18,488 nucleotides of DNA from Patescibacteria group bacterium (GCA_003545435.1 DPYI01000012.1:1-18488), one strand, 5' to 3'; shown: positions 1-6,551, numbered from the stretch's first letter. Numbers and translations: made by a program. The notes: generated by a model not told the origin, from the letters alone.

Positions 1-185
1 CGATTGATTATTGACAATGGGTTATTCTTTGTTTTTTTGCTATCTCCTGTAATCCAGAGCGATATAAAATTGAGCTTCCATTATTGCCATAATACAATAG
101 ATAGGTCTGCAATAAGCCTAAATTATACCATATCACCGCTTACGTTTCTACTGTAGCTAATGTTGATGAGTTCTAATAGCTATTG

Positions 186-437
186 CACCACCCTGTAAGA
201 CATAATGCAGGGCATGAAATCATACGGCTGTCCCAATCAGAACGGGAGTAGATATTTCTTCTCCTTCATGAAGGGTATTCACTTCGGGAGATTGGGAAAC
301 GACTGGGACGGCATCACACCACACTCTCCCGAGAGTTGAAGAAGCGTACAGAACACGAGTATTCTTCGGTGAATGATACTTACACACACCCGGTGTGTGT
401 AGAGAATATGGTGACGGTTCACGGGTTTTGTGGGATA
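186..437 (+). ncRNA. Candidate structured RNA or leader upstream of the NYN gene
   Basis: This non-coding stretch is unusually rich in local complementarity. Visible helices are 191-195 with 208-212; 231-238 with 290-297 (8 bp) or, competing, 227-235 with 304-312 (9 bp, one G-U); CCTT 263-266 with AAGG 271-274; ACTCT 323-327 with AGAGT 332-336; 358-364 with 371-380 (imperfect); TACACACAC 381-389 with 393-401 (9 bp, 3-nt loop); GTGA 411-414 with TCAC 419-422. CGGGAG occurs twice (243-248, 285-290) and both copies can pair with CTCCCG 326-331. The last helices stack end to end and stop about 15 nt before the NYN start codon. It could be a cis-regulatory leader or an independent RNA processed by the nuclease. 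No clear promoter was found, and positions 1-185 show nothing I can name. Strand and ends are inferred. Confidence 0.45.
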
Positions 438-971
438 ATGAACGAAGTGAAAAAGCAGAATAACTATGCATTTATCGACAGTCAGAACCTTAATCTCGGC
501 GTCCGGTCACAGGGGTGGATGCTTGATTGGAAAAAATTCCGTCAATACATTCGAAATAAATATTCTGTTACGAAAGCATACCTGTTTATTGGTCATGTAG
601 CGGGCAACGAAAATTTGTATGCATATCTACAGGAATGTGGTTATATTTTAATCTTTAAACCAACATTACTCCGAAAGCAAAAAGATAAGGTCATTGTTAA
701 AGGGAATGTGGATGCAGAATTGGTTCTCCATTCAATGATTCAATACAAAAATTACCATCAAGCGGTTATTGTCTCAGGAGATGGTGATTTCTATTGTTTA
801 ATAGAATACCTGGATAAAAAAGCGAAATTAGTAAAAGTACTTGTGCCAACGATACATTATTCTAGTTTGCTTCGTAGGTTTAACAATAAACATTATATCG
901 TGTGTATTGATGTGCTTCGTGGTTCTTTAGAGGAAAAAAAGACTGGCATTCGCGGTCGGTCGAAACCTTAG
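438..971 (+). CDS. NYN-domain (LabA/DUF88-like) putative ribonuclease
   Basis: The 177-aa protein is almost entirely one NYN (PIN-like) domain, a fold found in metal-dependent ribonucleases. Visible acidic positions match the family: Asp14 in the FIDSQN start motif, Asp92 in KGNVDAEL, and Asp115 and Asp117 in SGDGDF. The C-terminal tail (about 150-177) is basic. I place the start at the ATG at 438 because the family's conserved region begins about ten residues later. The frame stays open upstream to 336, but those residues look like the coding shadow of the hairpin-rich region. No strong Shine-Dalgarno is seen (GTGGGA only). The gene stands alone between the structured leader and ychF. NYN proteins act in RNA turnover or processing; the substrate here is unknown. 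The link to the upstream RNA is an inference from adjacency. Confidence 0.85.
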   Translation: MNEVKKQNNYAFIDSQNLNLGVRSQGWMLDWKKFRQYIRNKYSVTKAYLFIGHVAGNENLYAYLQECGYILIFKPTLLRKQKDKVIVKGNVDAELVLHSMIQYKNYHQAVIVSGDGDFYCLIEYLDKKAKLVKVLVPTIHYSSLLRRFNNKHYIVCIDVLRGSLEEKKTGIRGRSKP

Positions 972-1034
972 GCTAGTCCAGTCATCGTGATAATGGTATT
1001 GTAGCAGATTGTATGCAATAGTCAAATTTCATTT

Positions 1035-2189
1035 ATGAACCTAAAAATAGGAATTATAGGTTTACCTAACGCTGGTAAGAGCACACTGTTTAATGCGCTT
1101 TTGAAAAAACAAGTCGCGGATGTGGCTGCGTATCCGTTTTGTACGATTGAACCGAATGTCGGGGTTGTGGCGGTTCCTGATGAACGGCTCCTTCGATTAG
1201 CACAGATTACGAAACTTGAAGAGCACATGAATGAATTGCCTCCGATTGTACCGGCGGTTGTAGAGTTTGTGGATATCGCGGGATTGGTGGCGGGCGCGTC
1301 AAAAGGTGAGGGGCTGGGGAACAAGTTTCTTTCCCACATCCGGGAAGTGGATCTGATATGCCACGTGGTCCGGAACTTCGTCGACCCGTCTGTTGTTCAT
1401 GTCGCAGGGGAGATCAATCCTTTGCGGGACAAAGATATCATTGAAACAGAGCTTATTCTGGCTGATCTACAAACTTTAGAAAAACAGCAGGAACCCTTCG
1501 GGTATCAGCAGCACAAACCCCAACCCGACAGGTCGACGAAAGAAGATTTTGAACGGTTTGATCTCGTTGTGAAACTGCGAAGCGAACTCAATAACGGTCG
1601 GAGCGTGCGGGAGATTATTACCGACGAGTTTGAACAGGAAATGGTGCGGGATCTGCATCTTCTTTCCATGAAACCGACCCTGTTCGTTATCAATGTGAAT
1701 GAGGAGGAGTTATCGACAAAAAATAATACCAATAATCCAATAATACCAATGACAAATGAAAACACCCTTGTTATTTGTGCAAAGACGGAAGCGGAACTGG
1801 TGTCATTAACTCCCGAAGAGCAAAAAGAGTATCTTACTGCTTTAGGAGTAAAGGCGTCGGGTTTGGATTTGCTGATACAAAAAGCCTATCAGATGCTGGG
1901 GCTCATTTCGTTTCTTACTACCGGCGTCATAGAAGCAAGAGCCTGGACTATTGTTACCGGTACAAAGGCACCACAGGCAGCCGGGACAATCCACACGGAT
2001 TTTGAAAAAAAGTTTATCAAAGCAGACTGCGTTTCCTATACTGATTTTATAAATCCAAGTGGGCTTGCCTCGCCGAAGCCTAGCGAAGGCGGGTGGAAAA
2101 AATCACGGGAGCTCGGAAAAGTCAGGCAGGAGGGAAGAGAATATAGTATGAGAGATGGTGATGTAGTAGAGTTTAAGATCGGAGCATAA
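1035..2189 (+). CDS. ychF: Ribosome-binding ATPase YchF (Obg/HflX-type)
   Basis: This 384-aa P-loop protein matches the universal YchF/OLA1 family, a ribosome-associated ATPase linked to translation and stress. The P loop is GLPNAGKST at residues 9-17. The G3 region reads DIAGLVAGASKGEGLGN. The guanine-recognition motif is replaced by an NVNE-like sequence, as in the ATP-preferring YchF subfamily. A TGS domain forms the C-terminus, with RAWTI, the conserved KAPQAAG-IHTDFEKKFI stretch and a terminal DGDVVEF. The protein is about 20 residues longer than the usual 363. Part of the excess lies in the TGS domain (GLASPKPSEGGW), encoded by a small palindrome-like segment at 2067-2094. Start is ATG 1035; no Shine-Dalgarno is visible in the AT-rich sequence before it. 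Confidence 0.97.
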   Translation: MNLKIGIIGLPNAGKSTLFNALLKKQVADVAAYPFCTIEPNVGVVAVPDERLLRLAQITKLEEHMNELPPIVPAVVEFVDIAGLVAGASKGEGLGNKFLSHIREVDLICHVVRNFVDPSVVHVAGEINPLRDKDIIETELILADLQTLEKQQEPFGYQQHKPQPDRSTKEDFERFDLVVKLRSELNNGRSVREIITDEFEQEMVRDLHLLSMKPTLFVINVNEEELSTKNNTNNPIIPMTNENTLVICAKTEAELVSLTPEEQKEYLTALGVKASGLDLLIQKAYQMLGLISFLTTGVIEARAWTIVTGTKAPQAAGTIHTDFEKKFIKADCVSYTDFINPSGLASPKPSEGGWKKSRELGKVRQEGREYSMRDGDVVEFKIGA

Positions 2190-2191
2190 AT

Positions 2192-2272
2192 CATCAACGA
2201 ATAGCGAATCTGTACGAATTTACGAATAAAAAAATTCGTATATTCGTAGTTTTCATTCGTAATTCGTTGATG
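2192..2272. repeat. Palindromic intergenic repeat, family 1, copy 1
   Basis: An AT-rich imperfect palindrome made of repeated TACGAAT/ATTCGTA words, with perfect 11-bp ends (CATCAACGAAT and ATTCGTTGATG). It fills the gap between ychF and the rpsF promoter. Its reverse complement closely matches the repeat at 5039-5126. The hairpin could help end ychF transcription, but it lacks a proper U-tract. Confidence 0.8.
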
Positions 2273-2283
2273 CCAATTGGAGC

Positions 2284-2313
2284 TTGCCCCCAAAGAGCGA
2301 CTTTTGCTATAAT
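2284..2313 (+). promoter_or_regulatory. Promoter of the rpsF-ssb-rpsR cluster
   Basis: A perfect TATAAT at 2308-2313 follows TTGCCC at 2284-2289 with an 18-bp spacer. Transcription would begin near 2320, only about two bases before the rpsF ATG at 2322, so the mRNA is expected to be nearly leaderless. Confidence 0.7.
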
Positions 2314-2321
2314 CAGTGCTT

Positions 2322-2636
2322 ATGAAGAGTTACGAGTTCATGGTGGTATTTAGAGCGGATTTTCCGGTTGATGATGAAAAAACTATCCGCGCATTTCTTG
2401 CCAAACTGACAGGAGGATCTGCAATAACGAGTGTCTCCGTTTTAGGAAAAAAACATCTGGCGTACCCGATCAAAAAAATGGGGGTAGCCGGCATGCAGAA
2501 AGAAGGAGTATATGTCTTGGCAACGCTTGAAAGCGAGAGGATCCAGGTTGGAGCAATAGAAAAAGAAGCAAGCATGGGCAACGACGTATTACGGTACTTA
2601 GTAACAGTAAAGAAGGGAGGAAAGACGAGGAATTAG
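2322..2636 (+). CDS. rpsF: 30S ribosomal protein S6
   Basis: The 104-aa protein has the S6 layout: an N-terminal strand KSYEFMVVF, central GKKHLAYPIKK, and a VLRYLVTVKK ending, with a short basic tail. S6 binds 16S rRNA together with S18 in the platform of the small subunit. It is followed by ssb and rpsR in the familiar bacterial order. I chose ATG 2322 over a GTG two codons upstream because the promoter's expected start point lies at about 2320. No Shine-Dalgarno is present, consistent with leaderless translation. Confidence 0.95.
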   Translation: MKSYEFMVVFRADFPVDDEKTIRAFLAKLTGGSAITSVSVLGKKHLAYPIKKMGVAGMQKEGVYVLATLESERIQVGAIEKEASMGNDVLRYLVTVKKGGKTRN

Positions 2637-2639
2637 TAG

Positions 2640-2690
2640 TTTAGAATAAAAAATGAATTCTGCATTCTAAACTCTGAATTCTAAATTTTT
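2640..2690. repeat. AT-rich inverted repeat between rpsF and ssb
   Basis: TTTAGAAT at 2640-2647 can pair with ATTCTAAA at 2664-2671 or 2678-2685; the latter is followed by a T-run. It might be a weak, AT-rich terminator or a partial attenuator between rpsF and ssb, or another word-repeat of the type seen elsewhere in the window. Confidence 0.5.
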
Positions 2691-2697
2691 TGTACAT

Positions 2698-3240
2698 ATG
2701 TCAGCTCGAAGTCTCAATAAAGTTCAAATCATCGGTAACCTGACCCGCGATCCGGAACTGCGGTATACCCCAACCGGAGCAGCAGTCTGTACCATCGGAT
2801 TGGCAACCAACAGATCGTGGGTGATGGAATCCGGAGAGAAAAAGGAAGAAACAGAATTCCACAGAGTGGTTGCGTGGAACAAACTTGCGGAACTATGCAG
2901 CCAGCTTCTTTCCAAAGGCAGGAAAATTTATGTGGAAGGCAGGCTCAAGACCAACCAATGGCAGGGCCAGGACGGAACCCAACGGTACACAACGGAAGTA
3001 GTCATTGAGGATATGATTATTTTGGATTCCCGTCGGCCCGAACCTGTCAGCGCGGATTCTGGAGGCGAGCATGTGGTGTCTGACACCAAAACCACGGTTG
3101 CCCAGCCGGTTCAACCGCAAAGTACTCCGTCAGATGATCAGACTGATGAGGACAAAAAACCAAAGGAAAAACCCCTCGACTCCGCTCGGGGTGAGTCAGA
3201 TGTCAATGAGGATGTCAATCCTGATGACATTCCGTTTTAA
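2698..3240 (+). CDS. ssb: Single-stranded DNA-binding protein
   Basis: The 180-aa protein starts with the SSB OB fold (about residues 5-108): NKVQIIGNLTRDPELRYTP, the EFHRVVAWNKLAELC strand and KGRKIYVEGRLKTNQW. A long, acidic, low-complexity linker follows, ending in the DDIPF tip that recruits partner proteins in bacterial SSBs. It protects single-stranded DNA in replication and repair. Near its end the linker contains PLDSARGESD, encoded by a small GC-rich palindrome (3171-3192) that looks inserted. It lies between rpsF and rpsR. Start is ATG 2698, with an AT-rich upstream and no Shine-Dalgarno. Confidence 0.96.
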   Translation: MSARSLNKVQIIGNLTRDPELRYTPTGAAVCTIGLATNRSWVMESGEKKEETEFHRVVAWNKLAELCSQLLSKGRKIYVEGRLKTNQWQGQDGTQRYTTEVVIEDMIILDSRRPEPVSADSGGEHVVSDTKTTVAQPVQPQSTPSDDQTDEDKKPKEKPLDSARGESDVNEDVNPDDIPF

Positions 3241-3278
3241 AAAGGAAACGGTATTTACGCAGTTGACACAATGACTTT

Positions 3279-3358
3279 ATTGTCATTGCGAGTCCCGCTT
3301 AGGCGGGGCGAAGCAATCTTTATAATAAAGATCGCGTCGCTTCGCTCGCGATGACAAT
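3279..3358. repeat. REP/MITE-like palindromic repeat (TGTCATTGCGAG type)
   Basis: An 80-bp cruciform-forming element. Terminal arms ATTGTCATTGCGAG (3279-3292) and its near-perfect complement (3345-3358) pair over 14 bp with one G-T. Inside are nested stems CCCGC/GCGGG (3294-3307), GCGAAGC/GCTTCGC (3308-3314, 3339-3345) and ATCTTT/AAAGAT (3316-3321, 3327-3332). It lies between ssb and rpsR and has no coding capacity. A related but diverged element is at 6457-6549. Confidence 0.8.
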
Positions 3359-3385
3359 TCGTATAAATTCGTTCATTTTTTATAT

Positions 3386-3625
3386 ATGTTATACCAACGA
3401 CGCAATCAAAAAGTTCGGCCTGTAGCTCGGGACTGTCCGTTTTGCCATCAAAAATCAGAGCCGGATTATAAGGAAATCAATATAATATCCCGGTATCTTT
3501 CCGAACGGGGAAAACTTCTTCCCCAGACCCGTACAGGACTGTGCAGTTTTCATCAGCGAAAAGTAACCCAGGAAGTCAAACGGGCCCGGCACGTCGCTCT
3601 ATTGCCGTTTGTCGTAAGAGCATAA
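3386..3625 (+). CDS. rpsR: 30S ribosomal protein S18
   Basis: The 79-aa protein has the S18 core: CPFC at residues 17-20, SEPDYKEINIISRYLSERGK, then TGLCSFHQRKVTQEVKRARHVALLPF. S18 pairs with S6 on the small-subunit platform. Cys17, Cys20, Cys53 and His56 form a zinc-binding-like set kept in C+ forms of S18. It follows ssb after a palindromic repeat. Start is ATG 3386 within TATATATG, with no Shine-Dalgarno. Confidence 0.95.
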   Translation: MLYQRRNQKVRPVARDCPFCHQKSEPDYKEINIISRYLSERGKLLPQTRTGLCSFHQRKVTQEVKRARHVALLPFVVRA

Positions 3626-3629
3626 CAGT

Positions 3630-3747
3630 AATCCGACAAATCCGACAAATAACCAAATCCGACAAATCAATGATTTAATAATTAAATAATTTAATCATTA
3701 GTCCATTCATTTGTAGTATTTGTGGCATTTGTAGATTTGTAGATTTA
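3630..3747. repeat. Palindromic word-repeat, family 2, copy A
   Basis: AT-rich repeat built from 9-bp words (AATCCGACA repeated, then ATTTGTAG words) around an AATGATTTAAT/ATTTAATCATT palindrome. It reaches to within a few bases of the following ATG. Copy B at 15895-16005 is the same element in reverse orientation, with only scattered differences, and also ends at a start codon (dnaB). Confidence 0.85.
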
Positions 3748-3753
3748 TCCATC

Positions 3754-5031
3754 ATGTCCCTGCCATCTTTTTCATTCAGAAAAATTCTTCTTTCTCTAGC
3801 CATTCTTTTCCTGGTTGGAACAATCGGCTATAAACTGGGAGAACGGAAGGCTCTCCAGGTCGTACCCATCCTTCTTAAACCGATCCGAAACAGAGAGCAG
3901 CCTGCCAATCAAACGTTTGTTGACTTTTCCCTGTTTTGGGATGTGTGGGGGAGGCTGCAGCGATTCTATATTGACGCAGCCAATATAGATACGCAGAAAA
4001 TGATCTGGGGTGCTATTTCGGGAGCCGTCAATTCACTGGATGACCCGTATACGGTATTTTTGCCTCCGAAAGAAAACAAAGAATTCAAAGAAGATCTCGG
4101 TGGGACGTTTGAGGGGATCGGGGCGCAACTGGATATGAAAGAAGGACGGCTCATTATCGTTGCACCGCTTAAAGGGACGCCTGCCCAGCGTGCAGGACTC
4201 AAACCGTTTGACTGGATTTTGAAAGTAGACGGTGAGGATACTATCAACTGGACGCTTGCTCAGGCTGTTGCAAAAATCCGTGGACCCAAAGGATCCAGCG
4301 TCAAACTGACCATTCTTCATGAGAAGGCCGAAAAACCGGAAGAAGTAACGATCGTACGGGACGGTATCCTCGTTCCTTCTGTTGAGTACTGGATGAAATC
4401 CATCAATACGATTTCTGAGATTTCCGGCACCACGTCATCAGCCAGACTCCGTACCGAAGAAATTGCCTATCTCAAGCTGTCCCGCTTCGGCGATAGGACC
4501 AATGAGGAATGGCTCAAAGCCGTTGCAGATATCGCTAAATCCTGGAAGATAAAGGATGTGAAAGGGCTGGTACTGGATCTTCGGAATAATCCGGGCGGAT
4601 ACCTGGACGGGTCGGTGTTTATCACATCGGAATTTTTGAAAAACGGACTGATTGTTACACAGACCAACAGCGACGGGACACAACAGGACTACTCCGTTGA
4701 CCGCAAAGGACAGCTGTTTGATATTCCGCTTGTTGTTCTTATCAATAAAGGAAGCGCGTCAGCATCCGAAATTGTGGCAGGCGCTATCCGGGATTATAAC
4801 CGCGGGACGATTGTCGGGGAGACATCATTTGGCAAAGGATCGGTCCAAACGCCCCAGGAGCTTGAGGGCGGAGCAAGTGTCCACATAACGACAGGCAAAT
4901 GGCTTCTTCCTAAAGGGGACTGGATACACAAGAAAGGTATCACACCCTCTGTTGAGGTCACGATGAATGGGGGAACGGAAGCAACAAGCGACGCCCAGCT
5001 GATAAGAGCAATTGAAGTGCTGCTGCAGTAA
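3754..5031 (+). CDS. ctpA: S41-family C-terminal processing peptidase (CtpA/Prc type)
   Basis: The 425-aa protein has an N-terminal membrane segment (about residues 10-26), so the rest probably lies outside the membrane. A helical N-domain (about 55-110) is followed by a PDZ domain (about 113-200, with GIGAQLDMKEGRLIIVAP) and the S41 protease domain. The catalytic pair is visible: Ser336 in GSASASE and Lys361 in FGKGS, 25 residues apart as in the family. VLDLRNNPGG (about 273-282) is the conserved strand before the active site. These proteases trim or degrade envelope proteins at the C-terminus. Start ATG 3754 lies right after repeat copy A. It converges with prfA, with a palindromic repeat between them. 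Confidence 0.95.
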   Translation: MSLPSFSFRKILLSLAILFLVGTIGYKLGERKALQVVPILLKPIRNREQPANQTFVDFSLFWDVWGRLQRFYIDAANIDTQKMIWGAISGAVNSLDDPYTVFLPPKENKEFKEDLGGTFEGIGAQLDMKEGRLIIVAPLKGTPAQRAGLKPFDWILKVDGEDTINWTLAQAVAKIRGPKGSSVKLTILHEKAEKPEEVTIVRDGILVPSVEYWMKSINTISEISGTTSSARLRTEEIAYLKLSRFGDRTNEEWLKAVADIAKSWKIKDVKGLVLDLRNNPGGYLDGSVFITSEFLKNGLIVTQTNSDGTQQDYSVDRKGQLFDIPLVVLINKGSASASEIVAGAIRDYNRGTIVGETSFGKGSVQTPQELEGGASVHITTGKWLLPKGDWIHKKGITPSVEVTMNGGTEATSDAQLIRAIEVLLQ

Positions 5032-5038
5032 AGAAATC

Positions 5039-5126
5039 ATCAACGAATTACGAATAAATCCTACGAATAAACGAATAATCAACATATTTTAATTCGTATA
5101 TTCGTACAAATTCGCTATTCGTTGAT
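5039..5126. repeat. Palindromic intergenic repeat, family 1, copy 2
   Basis: Imperfect palindrome of TACGAAT/ATTCGTA words between the convergent ctpA and prfA genes. It matches the reverse complement of the repeat at 2192-2272, including the CATCAACGAAT end and the TTCGCTATTCGTTGAT end. Its position suits a two-way terminator, but no U-tract supports that. Confidence 0.8.
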
Positions 5127-5132
5127 ATAGTA

Positions 5133-5831
5133 TTACACTTGTGAGCTAAGAAGTGCTTCGGTGATCTTTTGCATTTTTCCGTCCATGATTCCGTTGATAT
5201 TGTGGAATGATTTGTTTATCCGGTGATCGGTGACGCGGTCCTGGGGAAAATTATACGTCCGGATTTTTTCCGCGCGCATGCCCCGTCCGATAATACTTCG
5301 GGCAGCACCCAATGTTTGCTCCTGTTTCTTTTCCTCAAGTTCCCAGAGTTTAGAACGAAGCATGGAGAGTGCCACCTGCCTGTTTTGAAACTGGTCCCGT
5401 TCAGTTTGGCAGGTTACAACGATATTCGTCGGTTTGTGACGTAATCGAACAGCTGAGGAGACTTTATTAACATTTTGTCCGCCTTTCCCGCCTGAGCGGA
5501 AAAAGTCCCATTCCAGATCTTCATTTCTGATCGTAACTTCCTGTTCAGGAATTTCCGGAAGCACGGCAACGGTGGCCGTAGAAGTGTGGATTCGCCCCTG
5601 GCGTTCTGTCGTCGGCACACGCTGGACCCGATGCGTGCCGGCTTCGTATTGAAGTTTGGTAAATGCGTCTTCGCCTTTGACCCGAATAACAGTATCTCCC
5701 AGTTCCTCTATTTTCCATCCGAGAATATTTGCGTAGCGCGTATACATGCGCATGAGCTCACCAGCCCAAAGCTTGGCCTCATTTCCGCCTGTTCCACCTC
5801 TAAATTCCATGATAGCAATATTTGTATTCAT
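5133..5831 (-). CDS. prfA: Peptide chain release factor 1, lacking the N-terminal domain
   Basis: RF1 ends translation at UAA and UAG. The 232-aa protein starts at the point that is about residue 105 in a typical 360-aa RF1, with EFRGGTGGNEA; the N-terminal helical domain is absent. The codon-reading tripeptide is PTT (73-75) in RVQRVPTTERQGRIHTS, the RF1-type P-x-T rather than RF2's SPF. The peptidyl-tRNA hydrolysis motif GGQ is at 117-119 in SGGKGGQNVNKV. The C-terminus has RTYNFPQDRVTDHRI. ATG 5831 is the first in-frame start; upstream sequence does not encode the missing domain but holds a second copy of the gene's first 19 codons. I believe short RF1 forms occur in related lineages, so this is probably functional. 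Confidence 0.9.
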   Translation of the reverse strand: MNTNIAIMEFRGGTGGNEAKLWAGELMRMYTRYANILGWKIEELGDTVIRVKGEDAFTKLQYEAGTHRVQRVPTTERQGRIHTSTATVAVLPEIPEQEVTIRNEDLEWDFFRSGGKGGQNVNKVSSAVRLRHKPTNIVVTCQTERDQFQNRQVALSMLRSKLWELEEKKQEQTLGAARSIIGRGMRAEKIRTYNFPQDRVTDHRINKSFHNINGIMDGKMQKITEALLSSQV

Positions 5832-5897
5832 ACAGTTTGTTCACTCCACACTTCGGCATTGATGGTTGCTAAACTCGCGGACTCGTTAAGCACCCAT

Positions 5898-5957
5898 TCA
5901 AGCCTCATCACCTCCTGTGCCTTGACGAAACTCCATGATTGCAATGTTGGTATTCAT
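5898..5957 (-). pseudogene. Truncated second copy of the prfA start (19 codons, UGA stop)
   Basis: ATG at 5957 opens a 19-codon frame, MNTNIAIMEFRQGTGGDEA, ending in UGA. It is identical to the first 19 residues of prfA at 17 positions. At DNA level nine codons differ synonymously and only two change the residue, so the two copies diverged while the protein sequence was kept. After the UGA, the +1 frame stays open for 23 codons and its stop TGA (5828-5830) overlaps the prfA ATG as ATGA. An AGGAGGTGA string lies just before the UGA, although it is also the natural coding of TGGDE. It may be the remnant of a paralogous release factor, or a leader peptide that couples to prfA. Confidence 0.6.
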
Positions 5958-6088
5958 ATATATTTCAAATTTCAAATCTCAAGCACCAAATCACAACCAA
6001 ATCTCAAATAATTAAATTCAAAACGTTTAACATTTGAATATTAAAATTTCTTTGGAATTTGTGATTTGTGATTTAGGATTTCTTGGAT
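5958..6088. repeat. AT-rich palindromic word-repeat (CAAATCACAA type)
   Basis: About 130 bp between rpmE and the prfA leader, made of AAATTTCAAAT, CAAATCACAA and complementary TTGTGATTTG words, giving an imperfect large inverted repeat. No coding sequence is visible. It is similar in style to the family 1 and 2 repeats but uses different words. Confidence 0.6.
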
Positions 6089-6090
6089 TG

Positions 6091-6399
6091 CTACCGCAAT
6101 CCAAGCAGCATTTCTTTGAGGGATTTTTGGGACCGGAGCTTTTCTTCTTTTTCCTTTTGCTTTTTCTTTCTTTCAGCCAGCGCCGAGGCCATGGAATCAG
6201 CTTTTTTCTGCATTTTTTGAAATTTTTCTACCCTGCCCAACGTATCGACATATTTCATCTCACCGGTAAAATAGGGGTGGCATTTATTGCAGATGTCGAG
6301 TTTTAACAAAGGTTTGGCAGCGCCCACGGTAAACGTGTTGCCGCACGCGCACGTTACCACCGCTTCTTCATACCACTGAATTTGGGTTTTGGTATCCAT
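6091..6399 (-). CDS. rpmE: 50S ribosomal protein L31 with C-terminal extension
   Basis: The first 60 residues are L31: two cysteine pairs (Cys17/Cys19 in TCACGNTF and Cys37/Cys40 in DICNKCHPYFTG), the zinc-binding C+ form. L31 helps bridge the two ribosomal subunits. Residues 65-102 form a highly charged Lys/Glu-rich helix, making the protein 102 aa instead of about 70. It is upstream of prfA on the same strand, a common bacterial neighbourhood. Start ATG 6399 lies 9 nt after an extended -10 element, suggesting a leaderless message. Confidence 0.95.
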   Translation of the reverse strand: MDTKTQIQWYEEAVVTCACGNTFTVGAAKPLLKLDICNKCHPYFTGEMKYVDTLGRVEKFQKMQKKADSMASALAERKKKQKEKEEKLRSQKSLKEMLLGLR

Positions 6400-6408
6400 A
6401 CAAGGGTC

Positions 6409-6417
6409 ATTTTACCA
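6409..6417 (-). promoter_or_regulatory. Extended -10 promoter of rpmE
   Basis: On the minus strand TGGTAAAAT reads as an extended -10 (TG motif plus TAAAAT). Transcription would start about two bases before the ATG at 6399. No convincing -35 box is seen, which fits an extended -10 promoter. Confidence 0.5.
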
Positions 6418-6456
6418 TAAAACAGAGGTGAGGGGAATGGTGAAGAAAAAGATTAG

Positions 6457-6549
6457 TTGTCATGCCGGACTTGATCCGGCATCTTTAAGATTCCGGCCTG
6501 CCTCGCCACAAACGCCGAGTCAAGGCGGGCTCGGGGGCCGGAATGACAA
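6457..6549. repeat. REP/MITE-like palindromic repeat (TGTCATGCCGG type)
   Basis: A 93-bp GC-rich element with terminal arms TTGTCATGCCGG (6457-6468) and CCGGAATGACAA (6538-6549), nested stems GCCGGA/TCCGGC (6464-6480) and CCGGCC/GGCCGG (6493-6498, 6536-6541). It lies directly 3' of the EamA gene stop and may end that transcript. The open frame across it is an artefact of the repeat. Confidence 0.8.
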
Positions 6550-6551
6550 AA

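Noticed and set aside
1..185. Gene or promoter in the first 185 bases
   Set aside because: A TTGACA at 11-16 has no -10 partner, and no coding frame or clear hairpin was found; nothing could be supported.
336..437. N-terminal extension of the NYN protein
   Set aside because: The extra 34 residues are encoded by the hairpin series, have no family similarity, and the NYN fold starts after 438.
220..471. Minus-strand 83-aa open frame over the structured region
   Set aside because: It is low in recognisable pattern and runs across the hairpins; it looks like an accident of a GC-richer, self-complementary sequence.
5898..5900. UGA read as Gly or Trp (alternative genetic code)
   Set aside because: None of the confident genes has an in-frame UGA and several end in UGA; the short frame hits UAA three codons later in any case.
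5586..6011. Plus-strand 141-aa frame opposite prfA
   Set aside because: It is the complement of prfA, its duplicated start and a repeat; prfA motifs on the other strand are decisive.
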